NCBI GenBank assembly: GCA_034436035.1
Contig: DAOTVW010000139.1
Span: 1 to 7,729 of the forward strand
Source of the DNA: UBA4823 sp034436035
Lineage (GTDB): Bacteria; Chloroflexota; Anaerolineae; Anaerolineales; UBA4823
Direction: 5' to 3'
Length of the DNA stretch: 7,729 bases
Of the stretch, positions 1-5,774 are shown piece after piece (positions within the stretch are counted from its first letter, which is position 1; every line of letters starts with the position of its first letter). The translations under genes and the position numbers were made by a program. A model generated the notes under the pieces. That model saw only the letters and a list, made by a program, of their open reading frames with translations, was not told the DNA's origin and searched no databases.

Positions 1-578
1 GTTTTTTCCTCCCACTGATCCCCCGTACACACCTGCCCGCGAAATTCTTTCCAGTAACGGTAAGGAACTTGCAGGCGCTGCTCCACCCAATGCAGTAACG
101 AAATCGCCTGGACATCTGCCCCCAACAACAGGATTTTGAAGTCCAGCTCCAGCATGCGGCCGAAGGGGGAGCCGGGTTCGAAAGCCGATGACGTGTCACG
201 GCTGGCCAGGTCGTCGGCGTAACGCCCGATAACGGCGATGGATTGCAGCGGGTGTGGCGTTCGGCGTGCGGAGACTCTCTGGCGGACATATTCCGAAAAC
301 GCCCCCATCCCGACCGAGGGGGTGTGGCGCAGGTCGAACGGCTCGCCGCGCGCAAAGGCAAAGTTGAACGTTGGCACAGCCAGTGTCCCAACCGAAGGTC
401 TTTCTTCTTCGTTTTCGGAAAGACCCAAAATAGACGCCAGGGCGCGGTAATACATCTCCGCCCCGCCTTCTGGCTTGCCGAGGTAGTGCAAAGCAGAATG
501 CACCAGCACGCCATCGCCGGGCTGAAGCCCAAGCTCGTATAACAGTTGAGTTAATTGCGATTGAGTGACGAGTTTCAT
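1..578 (-). CDS. AAC(3)-family N-acetyltransferase (partial, 3' end missing)
   Basis: Reading the minus strand from an ATG at 578 gives 192 codons without a stop, running off the left window edge. The protein resembles the aminoglycoside 3-N-acetyltransferase (Antibiotic_NAT) family, which acetylates an amine with acetyl-CoA. Visible family features are HSAL at residues 27-30, PTFNF at 69-73, a TPHPLQS segment near 107-113, a DTSSAFEPGSPFGR stretch at 128-141, LLLGAD at 150-155 and an HxxE (HWVE) at 163-166 followed by VPYRYWKEF. The family is usually about 260-280 residues, so some 70-90 C-terminal residues are probably missing. A GAGG precedes the ATG by only 3 bases, a short spacing. Many members found outside resistance elements act on amino sugars or natural products. 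With a glycosyltransferase and methyltransferase nearby, a glycan or metabolite amine is as plausible a substrate as an antibiotic. The family call is fairly secure; the substrate is unknown. Confidence 0.85.
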   Translation of the reverse strand, partial: MKLVTQSQLTQLLYELGLQPGDGVLVHSALHYLGKPEGGAEMYYRALASILGLSENEEERPSVGTLAVPTFNFAFARGEPFDLRHTPSVGMGAFSEYVRQRVSARRTPHPLQSIAVIGRYADDLASRDTSSAFEPGSPFGRMLELDFKILLLGADVQAISLLHWVEQRLQVPYRYWKEFRGQVCTGDQWEEK

Positions 579-586
579 TTACCTCA

Positions 587-592
587 ATTATA
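587..592 (-). promoter_or_regulatory. Perfect TATAAT hexamer just upstream of the acetyltransferase start
   Basis: The minus strand carries a perfect -10-like TATAAT only 8 bases before the ATG at 578. No convincing -35 hexamer lies 15-19 bases upstream. If the site is used, transcription would begin at about 580, inside the GAGG ribosome-binding motif, giving an almost leaderless mRNA. Either the hexamer or the Shine-Dalgarno sequence could therefore be functional, but probably not both from this start. It could also be chance in an AT-rich spacer. Confidence 0.25.
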
Positions 593-644
593 TTTTCAAA
601 TTTGCCGAAAATGGTGAATCGAGAATTACTTTATCAAACCCTTT

Positions 645-710
645 AAACAAAAAAGACACGAAGCACACAAAGGATGCAACCATGATCAAATCCTTTGTTC
701 CCTTCGTGTC
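645..710 (-). terminator. Hairpin plus T-tract: probable intrinsic terminator
   Basis: Two 21-base arms, 655-675 and 690-710, are inverted copies with 18 of 21 positions pairing (the three mismatches are clustered mid-stem) around a 14-base loop. On the minus strand the stem ends in CTTCGTGTC and is followed immediately by TTTTTTGTTT (654-645), the expected form of a Rho-independent terminator. There is no T-tract on the plus-strand side. It lies about 330 bp past the GNAT stop, beyond the tandem array, so it would end the carrier-protein operon and insulate the acetyltransferase gene. The arm sequence resembles a common dispersed intergenic element, so it may be a mobile repeat that doubles as a terminator. 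Confidence 0.6.
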
Positions 711-720
711 TCAGTATGAG

Positions 721-757
721 GACGCTGATGAGCGCTGATTTACACGGATGAAATAAT
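721..757 (-). repeat. Degenerate inverted monomer flanking the tandem array
   Basis: This segment shows the same 10+10+10+6 layout as the neighbouring array units, with GAT at 727-729, 737-739 and 747-749 and then a six-base AT-rich tail, but in the opposite orientation. GCTGAT/CGGAT here correspond to the complement of ATCCGCG in the array. The junction near 745-762 is palindrome-like (CGGAT...TTCCG). It looks like an older, decayed copy of the monomer facing the array head to head. Confidence 0.55.
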
Positions 758-1032
758 TCCGCGTCTATCCGCGTTCATCCGCGTTCCCTTTCTTCCGCGT
801 CCATCCGCGTTTATCCGCGTCCCATTATTTCCGCGTCCATCCGCGTTCATCCGCGTCCCCTTATTTCCGCGTCTATCCGCGTTCATCCGCGTCCCTTTAT
901 TTCCGCGTCCATCCACGTTCATCCGCGTCCCTTTATTTCCGCGTCTATCCGCGTCTCTCTGCGTCCCCTTTCTTCCGCGTCTATCCGCGTTCATCCGCGT
1001 CCCATTATTTCCGTGTCCCCCATTCTCCGCGT
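758..1032. repeat. 36-bp tandem repeat array, seven full copies plus a partial one
   Basis: Units begin at 758, 794, 830, 866, 902, 938 and 974, every one exactly 36 bp, and a decayed partial copy starts at 1010. Each unit is built from three 10-mers of the type TCCGCGTCTA, TCCGCGTTCA and TCCGCGTCCC plus a 6-base spacer such as TTTATT, ATTATT or CTTTCT. Point differences occur (C/T in the first 10-mer, CCACG in unit 5, TCTCTCTGCG in unit 6) but no indels. The array starts within 10 bp of the GNAT stop codon at 1040-1042. This GCGGATGAACGCGGA-type sequence is familiar from intergenic repeats in many environmental bacteria. No spacer-repeat alternation is present, so it is not a CRISPR. Confidence 0.9.
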
Positions 1033-1039
1033 TACAGTT

Positions 1040-1540
1040 TCACTCCACATAATCCTCCCACAACAACCGGCCAACGCGGAATTCCAACTTAAACCCCATG
1101 CGGTCGTAAAGTTTCCAGCTGGCTTCGTTATCGCGCAGCACCTGAATCTCCACCGAATGCACCCCTTGTTCCCGCAGCCAGTCTAACGCCAAACGCGAGA
1201 GTCTATCGCCGATCCCCAAGCGGCGTGCTTCTGGCTCTATCCACATATCGCTGAGCTCGCCCACCATCACACCGCCCATGTGTGCCGGCACACGCTTGAT
1301 GCGGCTCAACATGAAACCAACCACTTTCCCATCGATTTCTGCGACATCCACACGGCTGAATTTCCCCAGCGTTCGGCGGAACGAATCCAGCCAGACTTCA
1401 CCAACATTTTCGGGATGAGGCAAGCGATACCCCACCTGATAGAAAAATTCGTTCAACTTGCGGTAATACTCTTTTAAAATCGGAAAATCCTCTTCGGTAG
1501 CAAGCCGATAGGTTACATTGGGGTACGAATCAGCACACAT
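1040..1540 (-). CDS. GNAT-family N-acyltransferase
   Basis: This 166-residue protein has the Gcn5-related N-acetyltransferase fold signature. A beta strand (VDVAEIDGKVVGFMLSRI, about 64-81) leads to LSDMWIEPEARRLGIGDRL. The pyrophosphate-binding motif RRLGIG at 106-111 fits R/Q-x-x-G-x-G/A, and the C-terminal NEASWKLYDRMGFK (138-151) is typical motif B. I chose the ATG at 1540 over an in-frame ATG at 1570. It overlaps the ligase stop as TGATG and has AAGGAG at 1554-1549 with an 8-base spacing. The longer start would put ten extra residues inside the ligase end. Coupling to a carrier-protein ligase and carrier suggests it uses an acyl or aminoacyl thioester, or acetylates the loaded amino acid; that is inference. 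An ordinary acetyl-CoA-dependent role on an unrelated amine, including ribosomal-protein-like targets, is equally possible from sequence alone. Confidence 0.88.
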   Translation of the reverse strand: MCADSYPNVTYRLATEEDFPILKEYYRKLNEFFYQVGYRLPHPENVGEVWLDSFRRTLGKFSRVDVAEIDGKVVGFMLSRIKRVPAHMGGVMVGELSDMWIEPEARRLGIGDRLSRLALDWLREQGVHSVEIQVLRDNEASWKLYDRMGFKLEFRVGRLLWEDYVE

Positions 1541-2733
1541 CAGACAATCTCCTTCATTGCGGGGGGCCATTTTGCCGGGTCAAAACCAAACTGTGCCAGG
1601 AAAGCAAAAGCGATCCGCTCCAACCCGAAAGCGACACAACCAGTATGAGTGGGTGAGCCATCTGGGAGGGTTATGTTCAAATGCCGGCCGAAGAAATCCT
1701 GGTGATAATTATATGAACCCACTGCTAAGGTACTCTCTTTGAAAGGCAAACGGGCGCGGATTTCATACTTAAGCTGAAAGGCAGACTGAAAGGCGGCTTG
1801 CTTGCGAAATTCCCCGATGAAGAAGGGGTCATTGGCGCTTTCCACCCGATATGCCATTCCAATCTCTTCAAACACTTTCTGCATGCGTTGCCGGGCGATC
1901 TCGCGGTTTTCGAGGACAAACTCTTTTTGCCCGACAAAGATGACCTCGCGCATGGTGAAATTCCACAGACGCTCTAGCGAGGTCAGGTTGGATGATTCAT
2001 AACGGAAACAATTTCCCACCGCGGTCGCGACTACTTTTCCATTGGGCAGCGGTTTATCCGCTAAGGCGAAATAGAGGTGATAACAGACCGCCGGCGATAA
2101 CAACGCTTCAATTTGGGCAAAGCGTTCCATCGGCACAGTCAGATTCCCATGCTCATCACAAGCGGCTTGTTGCGCAAATTGATCAATATTATCCAGCTCG
2201 CTGTGCAAATGTGTGGCAAACGACAAGGAGTGGGGAAAAGCGCGGAAATAGCCCACCCGTTCCATATAGCGGGCGGGGATCAAAGTCGGAAACCGATATG
2301 GTTGTGCAGTAAACGAATCGGCTAAGTCAACAAATCGTTCCTCGAACCATGCAATCAATCGGGTGAGCAAAGGTCCAAGCACATAAACACCCGCAGCCTC
2401 TTGACTTATTTCACCGCGCCGAAATAATTCTGGCATGGGGTCTTCTCGATATGGCACCGGCCGTTCCAGGAAATCCTCTAATACCTGTACTTTTGGCTTG
2501 AACGCCCCTTGCACCATGCTGGTGATCACGCGCTGCACTTTACCCTCAATGATCTTTTTTTCATCTTCGGTAACCGCATCCGTTAATGTGAGCTGGATAT
2601 CATCGCCGCTGGGCACAATCGTTGCGGTGCGGATTCTCTCATCGACATATGCTAATTTTGACTGTACTTCGCCAACCAAATAATCTGGAATGGTTAATAC
2701 AGGTGTGAAATGAAATTGGGTTGAAGGGGTCAT
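1540..2733 (-). CDS. Amino acid:[carrier protein] ligase (SerRS-like class II synthetase homologue)
   Basis: A 397-residue protein of the class II aminoacyl-tRNA synthetase fold, resembling the atypical (archaeal-type) SerRS catalytic core. Family members studied in Bradyrhizobium and Agrobacterium activate Gly or Ala with ATP and load it onto the phosphopantetheine of a small carrier protein rather than tRNA. Motif 2 appears as CFRYES (242-247) leading to RLWNFTMREVIFVG. Motif 3 is GCVAFGLER (365-373). Likely zinc ligands are Cys217, Glu263 and Cys366; the 46 and 103 residue spacings agree with those I recall for the Bradyrhizobium enzyme (45 and 103). About 85 residues at the N terminus (a beta-rich part, then TEDEKKIIEGKVQRV at 55-69) are extra compared with that enzyme. 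I chose the ATG at 2733: it follows the carrier stop by one base (TAGAATG) with AGGA 8 bases upstream, whereas an ATG at 2784 would lie inside the carrier gene. The adjacent carrier gene supports the call strongly; amino acid specificity cannot be read. Confidence 0.88.
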   Translation of the reverse strand: MTPSTQFHFTPVLTIPDYLVGEVQSKLAYVDERIRTATIVPSGDDIQLTLTDAVTEDEKKIIEGKVQRVITSMVQGAFKPKVQVLEDFLERPVPYREDPMPELFRRGEISQEAAGVYVLGPLLTRLIAWFEERFVDLADSFTAQPYRFPTLIPARYMERVGYFRAFPHSLSFATHLHSELDNIDQFAQQAACDEHGNLTVPMERFAQIEALLSPAVCYHLYFALADKPLPNGKVVATAVGNCFRYESSNLTSLERLWNFTMREVIFVGQKEFVLENREIARQRMQKVFEEIGMAYRVESANDPFFIGEFRKQAAFQSAFQLKYEIRARLPFKESTLAVGSYNYHQDFFGRHLNITLPDGSPTHTGCVAFGLERIAFAFLAQFGFDPAKWPPAMKEIV

Positions 2734-2734
2734 T

Positions 2735-2995
2735 CTATGCTTCCTGATGGTTATTTTCCAAGTAAGCGCGTATCGCTTCCACACTAGTCAATGCAGCAAT
2801 CGTCTCTGCATTGATTTCAATACCAAAAAACTCTTCCAAACGCATCATTACTTCCATGTGTCCCATGGAATCCCACTGTGGGATATCCCCAAAAGACAAG
2901 TCTGCGGTGATGGTTTCGGGTGCAACCTGCAACGCAAGCGCTAATGCCTCTTGGATGCGCTGATGAAGGGAGTTTGTTGCTGCCGTATCATTCAT
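2735..2995 (-). CDS. Acyl/aminoacyl carrier protein
   Basis: An 86-residue carrier protein of the ACP/PCP fold. The phosphopantetheine attachment serine is Ser43 in WDSMGHMEVM (41-50), preceded by the usual helix I (HQRIQEALALAL, 11-22) and followed by the acidic recognition helix II and FFGIEI (56-61). The length is normal for a free-standing carrier. GGAG at 3006-3003 sits 7 bases before the ATG, a very good Shine-Dalgarno site. The stop (TAG, 2737-2735) is one base from the ligase ATG, so the two are translationally linked. The family logic is that holo-carrier receives an aminoacyl group from the ligase as a thioester. No condensation, ketosynthase or adenylation domain lies nearby, so this is not a typical fatty acid or NRPS context. 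A phosphopantetheinyl transferase must be supplied from elsewhere. Confidence 0.93.
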   Translation of the reverse strand: MNDTAATNSLHQRIQEALALALQVAPETITADLSFGDIPQWDSMGHMEVMMRLEEFFGIEINAETIAALTSVEAIRAYLENNHQEA

Positions 2996-3020
2996 GATCA
3001 GACTCCAAAATAAATTTTAT

Positions 3021-3036
3021 GGTATGTAATCATACC
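3021..3036. promoter_or_regulatory. Small perfect dyad with a -10-like hexamer upstream of the carrier-protein operon
   Basis: GGTATG and CATACC form a perfect 6-base inverted repeat around a 4-base centre, 15 bases upstream of the GGAG Shine-Dalgarno site at 3006-3003. On the minus strand it overlaps TATGAT (3034-3029), a good -10 match. No strong -35 hexamer is present at 16-19 bases, where the sequence reads AAACGA/CAAACG. The arrangement would suit a promoter with an operator over its start region. A dyad this short can arise by chance. Confidence 0.35.
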
Positions 3037-3094
3037 GCAGTTTACCAGATATCGTTTGGAAATTGCTTCGGTTTAAGACCATTCGTACAACAAG

Positions 3095-3158
3095 GGTTTC
3101 GACAGGCTCAACCAACGGTAGTGCGGGGGTTGAGTAGCGTTCACTGGGTATCGAAACC
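3095..3158. repeat. Imperfect inverted repeat of a dispersed REP-like type
   Basis: GGTTTCGA (3095-3102) pairs with TCGAAACC (3151-3158), and inside it CTCAACC (3107-3113) pairs with GGTTGAG (3128-3134), giving a two-step stem with an asymmetric internal loop. The sequence type (GTTTCGACAGGCTCAACC) is widely seen as an interspersed intergenic element in many bacterial genomes, from memory. It lies 8 bp beyond the methyltransferase stop. It could fold in the transcript end, but on the minus strand it is followed by CTTGTTGTAC rather than a clean T-tract, so an intrinsic terminator role is doubtful. Confidence 0.65.
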
Positions 3159-3166
3159 AATACCGT

Positions 3167-4057
3167 TCAGCGCTTTACCTTAATCACCCCCACACTCTGA
3201 TACTGCGGATCCCAAACACCCCAAGGCATGCCATTATTCCCCGAACGGAAATAAAACCGAGCCAGGTTTTCCTTCAATTCGTTACAATTGCGCAGCTGCT
3301 CAAACAGCTCATCATATTGGTCATAATTCGATGGGACATCCTCGGGTAAATCAAAAGCATCACGGAGCGTTTTCTCGCTATAACACCAACCCTGTGAAGG
3401 CTCATGGAACCAATCTTTATCCCTGGCAGCTCCTAAGGTAGCAAGTAAGAACCCTCCCTGCTTGAGGACGCGCATTAATTCCTGGACGACGCTTGGCAAT
3501 TCTTGGGGGGGATTGTGTTCTAATGCAGAGAGAGCCACCACTGCATCCAAAGATGCATCGGCAATGTCCTGTAGCTGACGCAAATCCTGATTATAAATCC
3601 ACACCATACCTTGGGATTTGTTATTGAGCGAAGGAGCAGCGCGCCAGGAACCCTGTACCATTTGGCGGGCGGCGCCTAAACGCGTCTTCATCGGAGCAGG
3701 GTTTAGAAGGACTTGCCCAAGTGCGGTAATAGGCGAAGCAAGATCATCAGCGCGCAGCCCCCGAACCTTCACCCAACGTCGAAAGCGCCAGGGTAAATTA
3801 GCGCGGCTTCCCCGATCCACACTATAAACCACTGCGCCTTTATTCGCCAGATACCATTGCAGTACGCCAGTCCCTGCACCAGCATCCATGATCTTTTTCC
3901 CGCGCACATCGCCCAGCCAGGAAATCATCCAGGTCAAATCGAGCAGATAATGCCAACCAAATTCTAAACCTAATCTTTTCGCTAGCTGCTTTAGCTCTTC
4001 CACAAGCAGGCGATGACGATTCAATAAATCCACTGAGAGTATTTCAATCCGCTCCAT
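3167..4057 (-). CDS. Class I SAM-dependent methyltransferase
   Basis: A 296-residue protein with a Rossmann-type methyltransferase core. Motif I is DAGAGTG at 58-64, the acidic residue after the second strand is Asp81 in VVYSVDRG, and the post-motif LDAVVALSALEHNP (170-183) followed by LMRVLKQGGFLLATLG (194-209) is typical of the Methyltransf_11/UbiE-like group. About 90 residues between the second strand and the ALEH segment are longer than in a minimal core and may bind substrate. The ATG at 4057 overlaps the end of the upstream glycosyltransferase by 14 bp, and GGAAGG lies 3 bases upstream inside that gene. The two are therefore co-translated, and the methyl acceptor is probably a sugar or glycan made by the same pathway (inference). 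The fold is secure; the substrate is not predictable. Confidence 0.88.
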   Translation of the reverse strand: MERIEILSVDLLNRHRLLVEELKQLAKRLGLEFGWHYLLDLTWMISWLGDVRGKKIMDAGAGTGVLQWYLANKGAVVYSVDRGSRANLPWRFRRWVKVRGLRADDLASPITALGQVLLNPAPMKTRLGAARQMVQGSWRAAPSLNNKSQGMVWIYNQDLRQLQDIADASLDAVVALSALEHNPPQELPSVVQELMRVLKQGGFLLATLGAARDKDWFHEPSQGWCYSEKTLRDAFDLPEDVPSNYDQYDELFEQLRNCNELKENLARFYFRSGNNGMPWGVWDPQYQSVGVIKVKR

Positions 4058-5705
4058 ACACCTTCCATTCTTCTTCTTCGGGTAGTTGGAATTCTGCTCC
4101 CTCCAGGATTCCTTTAAGAATGGTTCGCACCGTCAATGAGTTATCAGCTAACAACGCTTGCCAGTTAAAATTTTTCAATTGAACAAAGCCGGGGCGCGGT
4201 CCCACTTGCAGGAACCTTCCAAACGGCAACGAGACGCGATAAAGCTGGTAATAAAGAAATCGGCGGGCATTGCGGCGGAAAGATTGCGGGAACTCAATCT
4301 CTTCTACTTCCAATAATGCCTCTGCCAGTTCATCAAAATCTTCTAGTGACTTCGGGAATAATACCGTTGGATATTGGGTGTAACGGGCTTTTCCGCCACA
4401 TAATACCAGCACTGACATTAATGCCGCCTCCAAACCAATGGAGGAGTTATATACCATTAGAAATTTGGATCGTTGAATGAGCTCATAAGAACTAACATAT
4501 TCCTGGGAATCGATGAAAATTACATTGCATAACTTATTTACCCCATTCGCTATCACCCAATCGCGCACGCTCTCCCGTGACTGCTTGGCGGTGCCGGGGC
4601 GCATCTCATCGGGGTGAGCACGCAGAATAAATAACGTCTCGGGATGCGCACGAATAATTTCCAGCAGGTGATCAAGCCAATGAAACATGTGACGGAAAAG
4701 GACATTCGCATGTACTTGACTGGTGTCATAGATGACATTGGTGAAAATCGGGACGATTTGTTTGAACTGGGATGCGCGTTGATTAAACTCTGCGCTTAAC
4801 CCTTGAATTTGCGGCCAGAACTGAATCCCCGCCATGGTGAATTTTCCTTGAAAACGCTTTTCGAGATAGGCGTCTAAACGAGCGTTCTGACGGTCGTTAA
4901 GTTCAAAGTCTTTTGGGATGGGTATTGGATACGCAGTTGCCTCTCCATCGGTGAAAAATGCTGAAAAGGGTTGAAACCCCACTTCTTGGGTAATTACCCG
5001 CACCCCTTTTTGTAATGCTACCCAGCGCGCTGTCGCCTCTGGATACATGATGCCATTAAAAATGACACAAACTTGCGGTCGCTCCTTTTGGAGCAACTCG
5101 TAAAATTGCAAAGCAATGTTGTAAGCTGATAAAATGTATTGACGGAAAAGGTAACGCGTCGGTTCATCATCCGGCAAATGATAACGGCGCAATGCCCAGC
5201 GCAGGGAAGGCAAAACTAGGCTTCCTAAAGGAATGGTTTCCGATAACCCAAATTCCTCCCCGCTAAAATGCACCTCTGCCAACTCCGACACGCTTAAGTT
5301 TTCGAGTTCTTTAACTAAAAGCGGGTCAGATTGAAATTGAAACCAGCGCGTTTCAAATGCACGCGCCAAACGCCGTGTTTGGGCGATGCACTGTTCGCAT
5401 GGTGGATGGCAGGTATAATCATCCCGATTCGTACCCAAGACACAATGGCTCATCCCAGACTGGCAAGCGAAATAAATCACCTGCGCTCCTGCCAATCGCA
5501 AACCCCAGCCAGTTAAGATAGTAAATGCAGCGTTCTGGCTTAAGCCGCTTAACCGCGAGGACGCATTAAATACCACCACCCTGGTTGGGTTTTCCAGGCG
5601 GGGCGCATGGCGGCGGACTTGATCAGATATATTCTTAATGCGCTGCTGGTTTTGCCAAGCCGCCCAGCGCATGGATAGCCGGGTTAGAAATGTTTGTTTT
5701 GCCAT
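4044..5705 (-). CDS. Surface-polysaccharide glycosyltransferase-like protein (KpsC/KpsS-like GT-B)
   Basis: A 553-residue protein. Its C-terminal half looks like the GT-B nucleotide-sugar domain of capsule/LPS-type transferases: PIFTNVIYDT at 319-328, LFILRAHPDE at 358-367, FIDS at 397-400 and the YNSSIGLEAAL segment at 419-428, which occupies the place of the donor-binding loop in KpsC/KpsS-like enzymes. The N-terminal domain begins with VVVFNASS (43-50) and carries a compact set of cysteines at 81, 88, 99, 103 and 106 within a PPCEQC context, suggesting a metal site. No signal peptide or membrane segment is evident, so it is probably cytoplasmic or peripheral. The ATG at 5705 has no clear Shine-Dalgarno sequence. 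The methyltransferase gene overlaps its 3' end by 14 bp. Donor and acceptor are unknown. A distant alternative is a CDP-glycerol-type glycerophosphotransferase. Confidence 0.7.
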   Translation of the reverse strand: MAKQTFLTRLSMRWAAWQNQQRIKNISDQVRRHAPRLENPTRVVVFNASSRLSGLSQNAAFTILTGWGLRLAGAQVIYFACQSGMSHCVLGTNRDDYTCHPPCEQCIAQTRRLARAFETRWFQFQSDPLLVKELENLSVSELAEVHFSGEEFGLSETIPLGSLVLPSLRWALRRYHLPDDEPTRYLFRQYILSAYNIALQFYELLQKERPQVCVIFNGIMYPEATARWVALQKGVRVITQEVGFQPFSAFFTDGEATAYPIPIPKDFELNDRQNARLDAYLEKRFQGKFTMAGIQFWPQIQGLSAEFNQRASQFKQIVPIFTNVIYDTSQVHANVLFRHMFHWLDHLLEIIRAHPETLFILRAHPDEMRPGTAKQSRESVRDWVIANGVNKLCNVIFIDSQEYVSSYELIQRSKFLMVYNSSIGLEAALMSVLVLCGGKARYTQYPTVLFPKSLEDFDELAEALLEVEEIEFPQSFRRNARRFLYYQLYRVSLPFGRFLQVGPRPGFVQLKNFNWQALLADNSLTVRTILKGILEGAEFQLPEEEEWKVYGAD

Positions 5706-5723
5706 AACAATGTAAATTTGTTT

Positions 5724-5756
5724 CTATTACCAGTTTACCGCAAAATGGCGTTCAAA
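5724..5756 (-). promoter_or_regulatory. Possible promoter for the glycosyltransferase-methyltransferase pair
   Basis: On the minus strand a TTGAAC hexamer (about 5756-5751) precedes a TGGTAATAG segment whose TAATAG (5729-5724) could serve as an extended -10. The spacing of 20-21 bases is too long for a standard promoter unless the TG motif compensates. A start at about 5717 would leave a leader of about a dozen bases without a Shine-Dalgarno site. The block GGTAAACTG (5739-5731) is also found upstream of the carrier-protein gene. Support is weak. Confidence 0.25.
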
Positions 5757-5774
5757 ACAAAAGGATGCAAGCAG

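Larger units (their letters stand above)
579..1039. other. Gene-free stretch filled with repeats and a terminator
   Basis: This 461-bp spacer separates the GNAT stop from the acetyltransferase start. From right to left it holds a 36-bp tandem array, one degenerate monomer in opposite orientation, a long imperfect hairpin followed by a T-tract on the minus strand, and an AT-rich segment of about 65 bp before the acetyltransferase. I see no credible coding region or tRNA. An 84-codon open frame across the array exists only because 36 is divisible by three and the repeat lacks stop triplets in that frame. Confidence 0.8.

Noticed and set aside
238..542. Two plus-strand open frames over the acetyltransferase gene
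   Set aside because: They lie antisense to a well-supported coding region, resemble no family I know and have no promoter or ribosome site.
1..578. Acquired aminoglycoside-resistance determinant on a mobile element
   Set aside because: No transposase, integron or terminal repeats are visible, and the family includes many chromosomal enzymes with other substrates.
740..994. 84-codon minus-strand open frame with a 12-residue repeat (NADRRGNKGTRM type)
   Set aside because: It is a by-product of the 36-bp tandem array, whose length is a multiple of three. It has no Shine-Dalgarno site, and similar spurious proteins arise wherever this DNA repeat occurs.
758..1032. CRISPR array
   Set aside because: The 36-bp period is CRISPR-like in size, but units abut directly with no unique spacers, and no cas genes are present.
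1540..2733. Genuine seryl-tRNA synthetase
   Set aside because: It lacks a full tRNA-binding domain, is next to a carrier protein, and matches the zinc-ligand spacing of the carrier-ligase family.
1540..2784. Longer ligase starting at 2784 and longer GNAT starting at 1570
   Set aside because: Both extensions lie inside the upstream gene. The shorter starts at 2733 and 1540 have well-placed Shine-Dalgarno sites and coupled stop-start junctions.
3095..3158. Intrinsic terminator after the methyltransferase
   Set aside because: The stem is interrupted and there is no T-tract directly after it on the minus strand, so it is listed as a repeat only.
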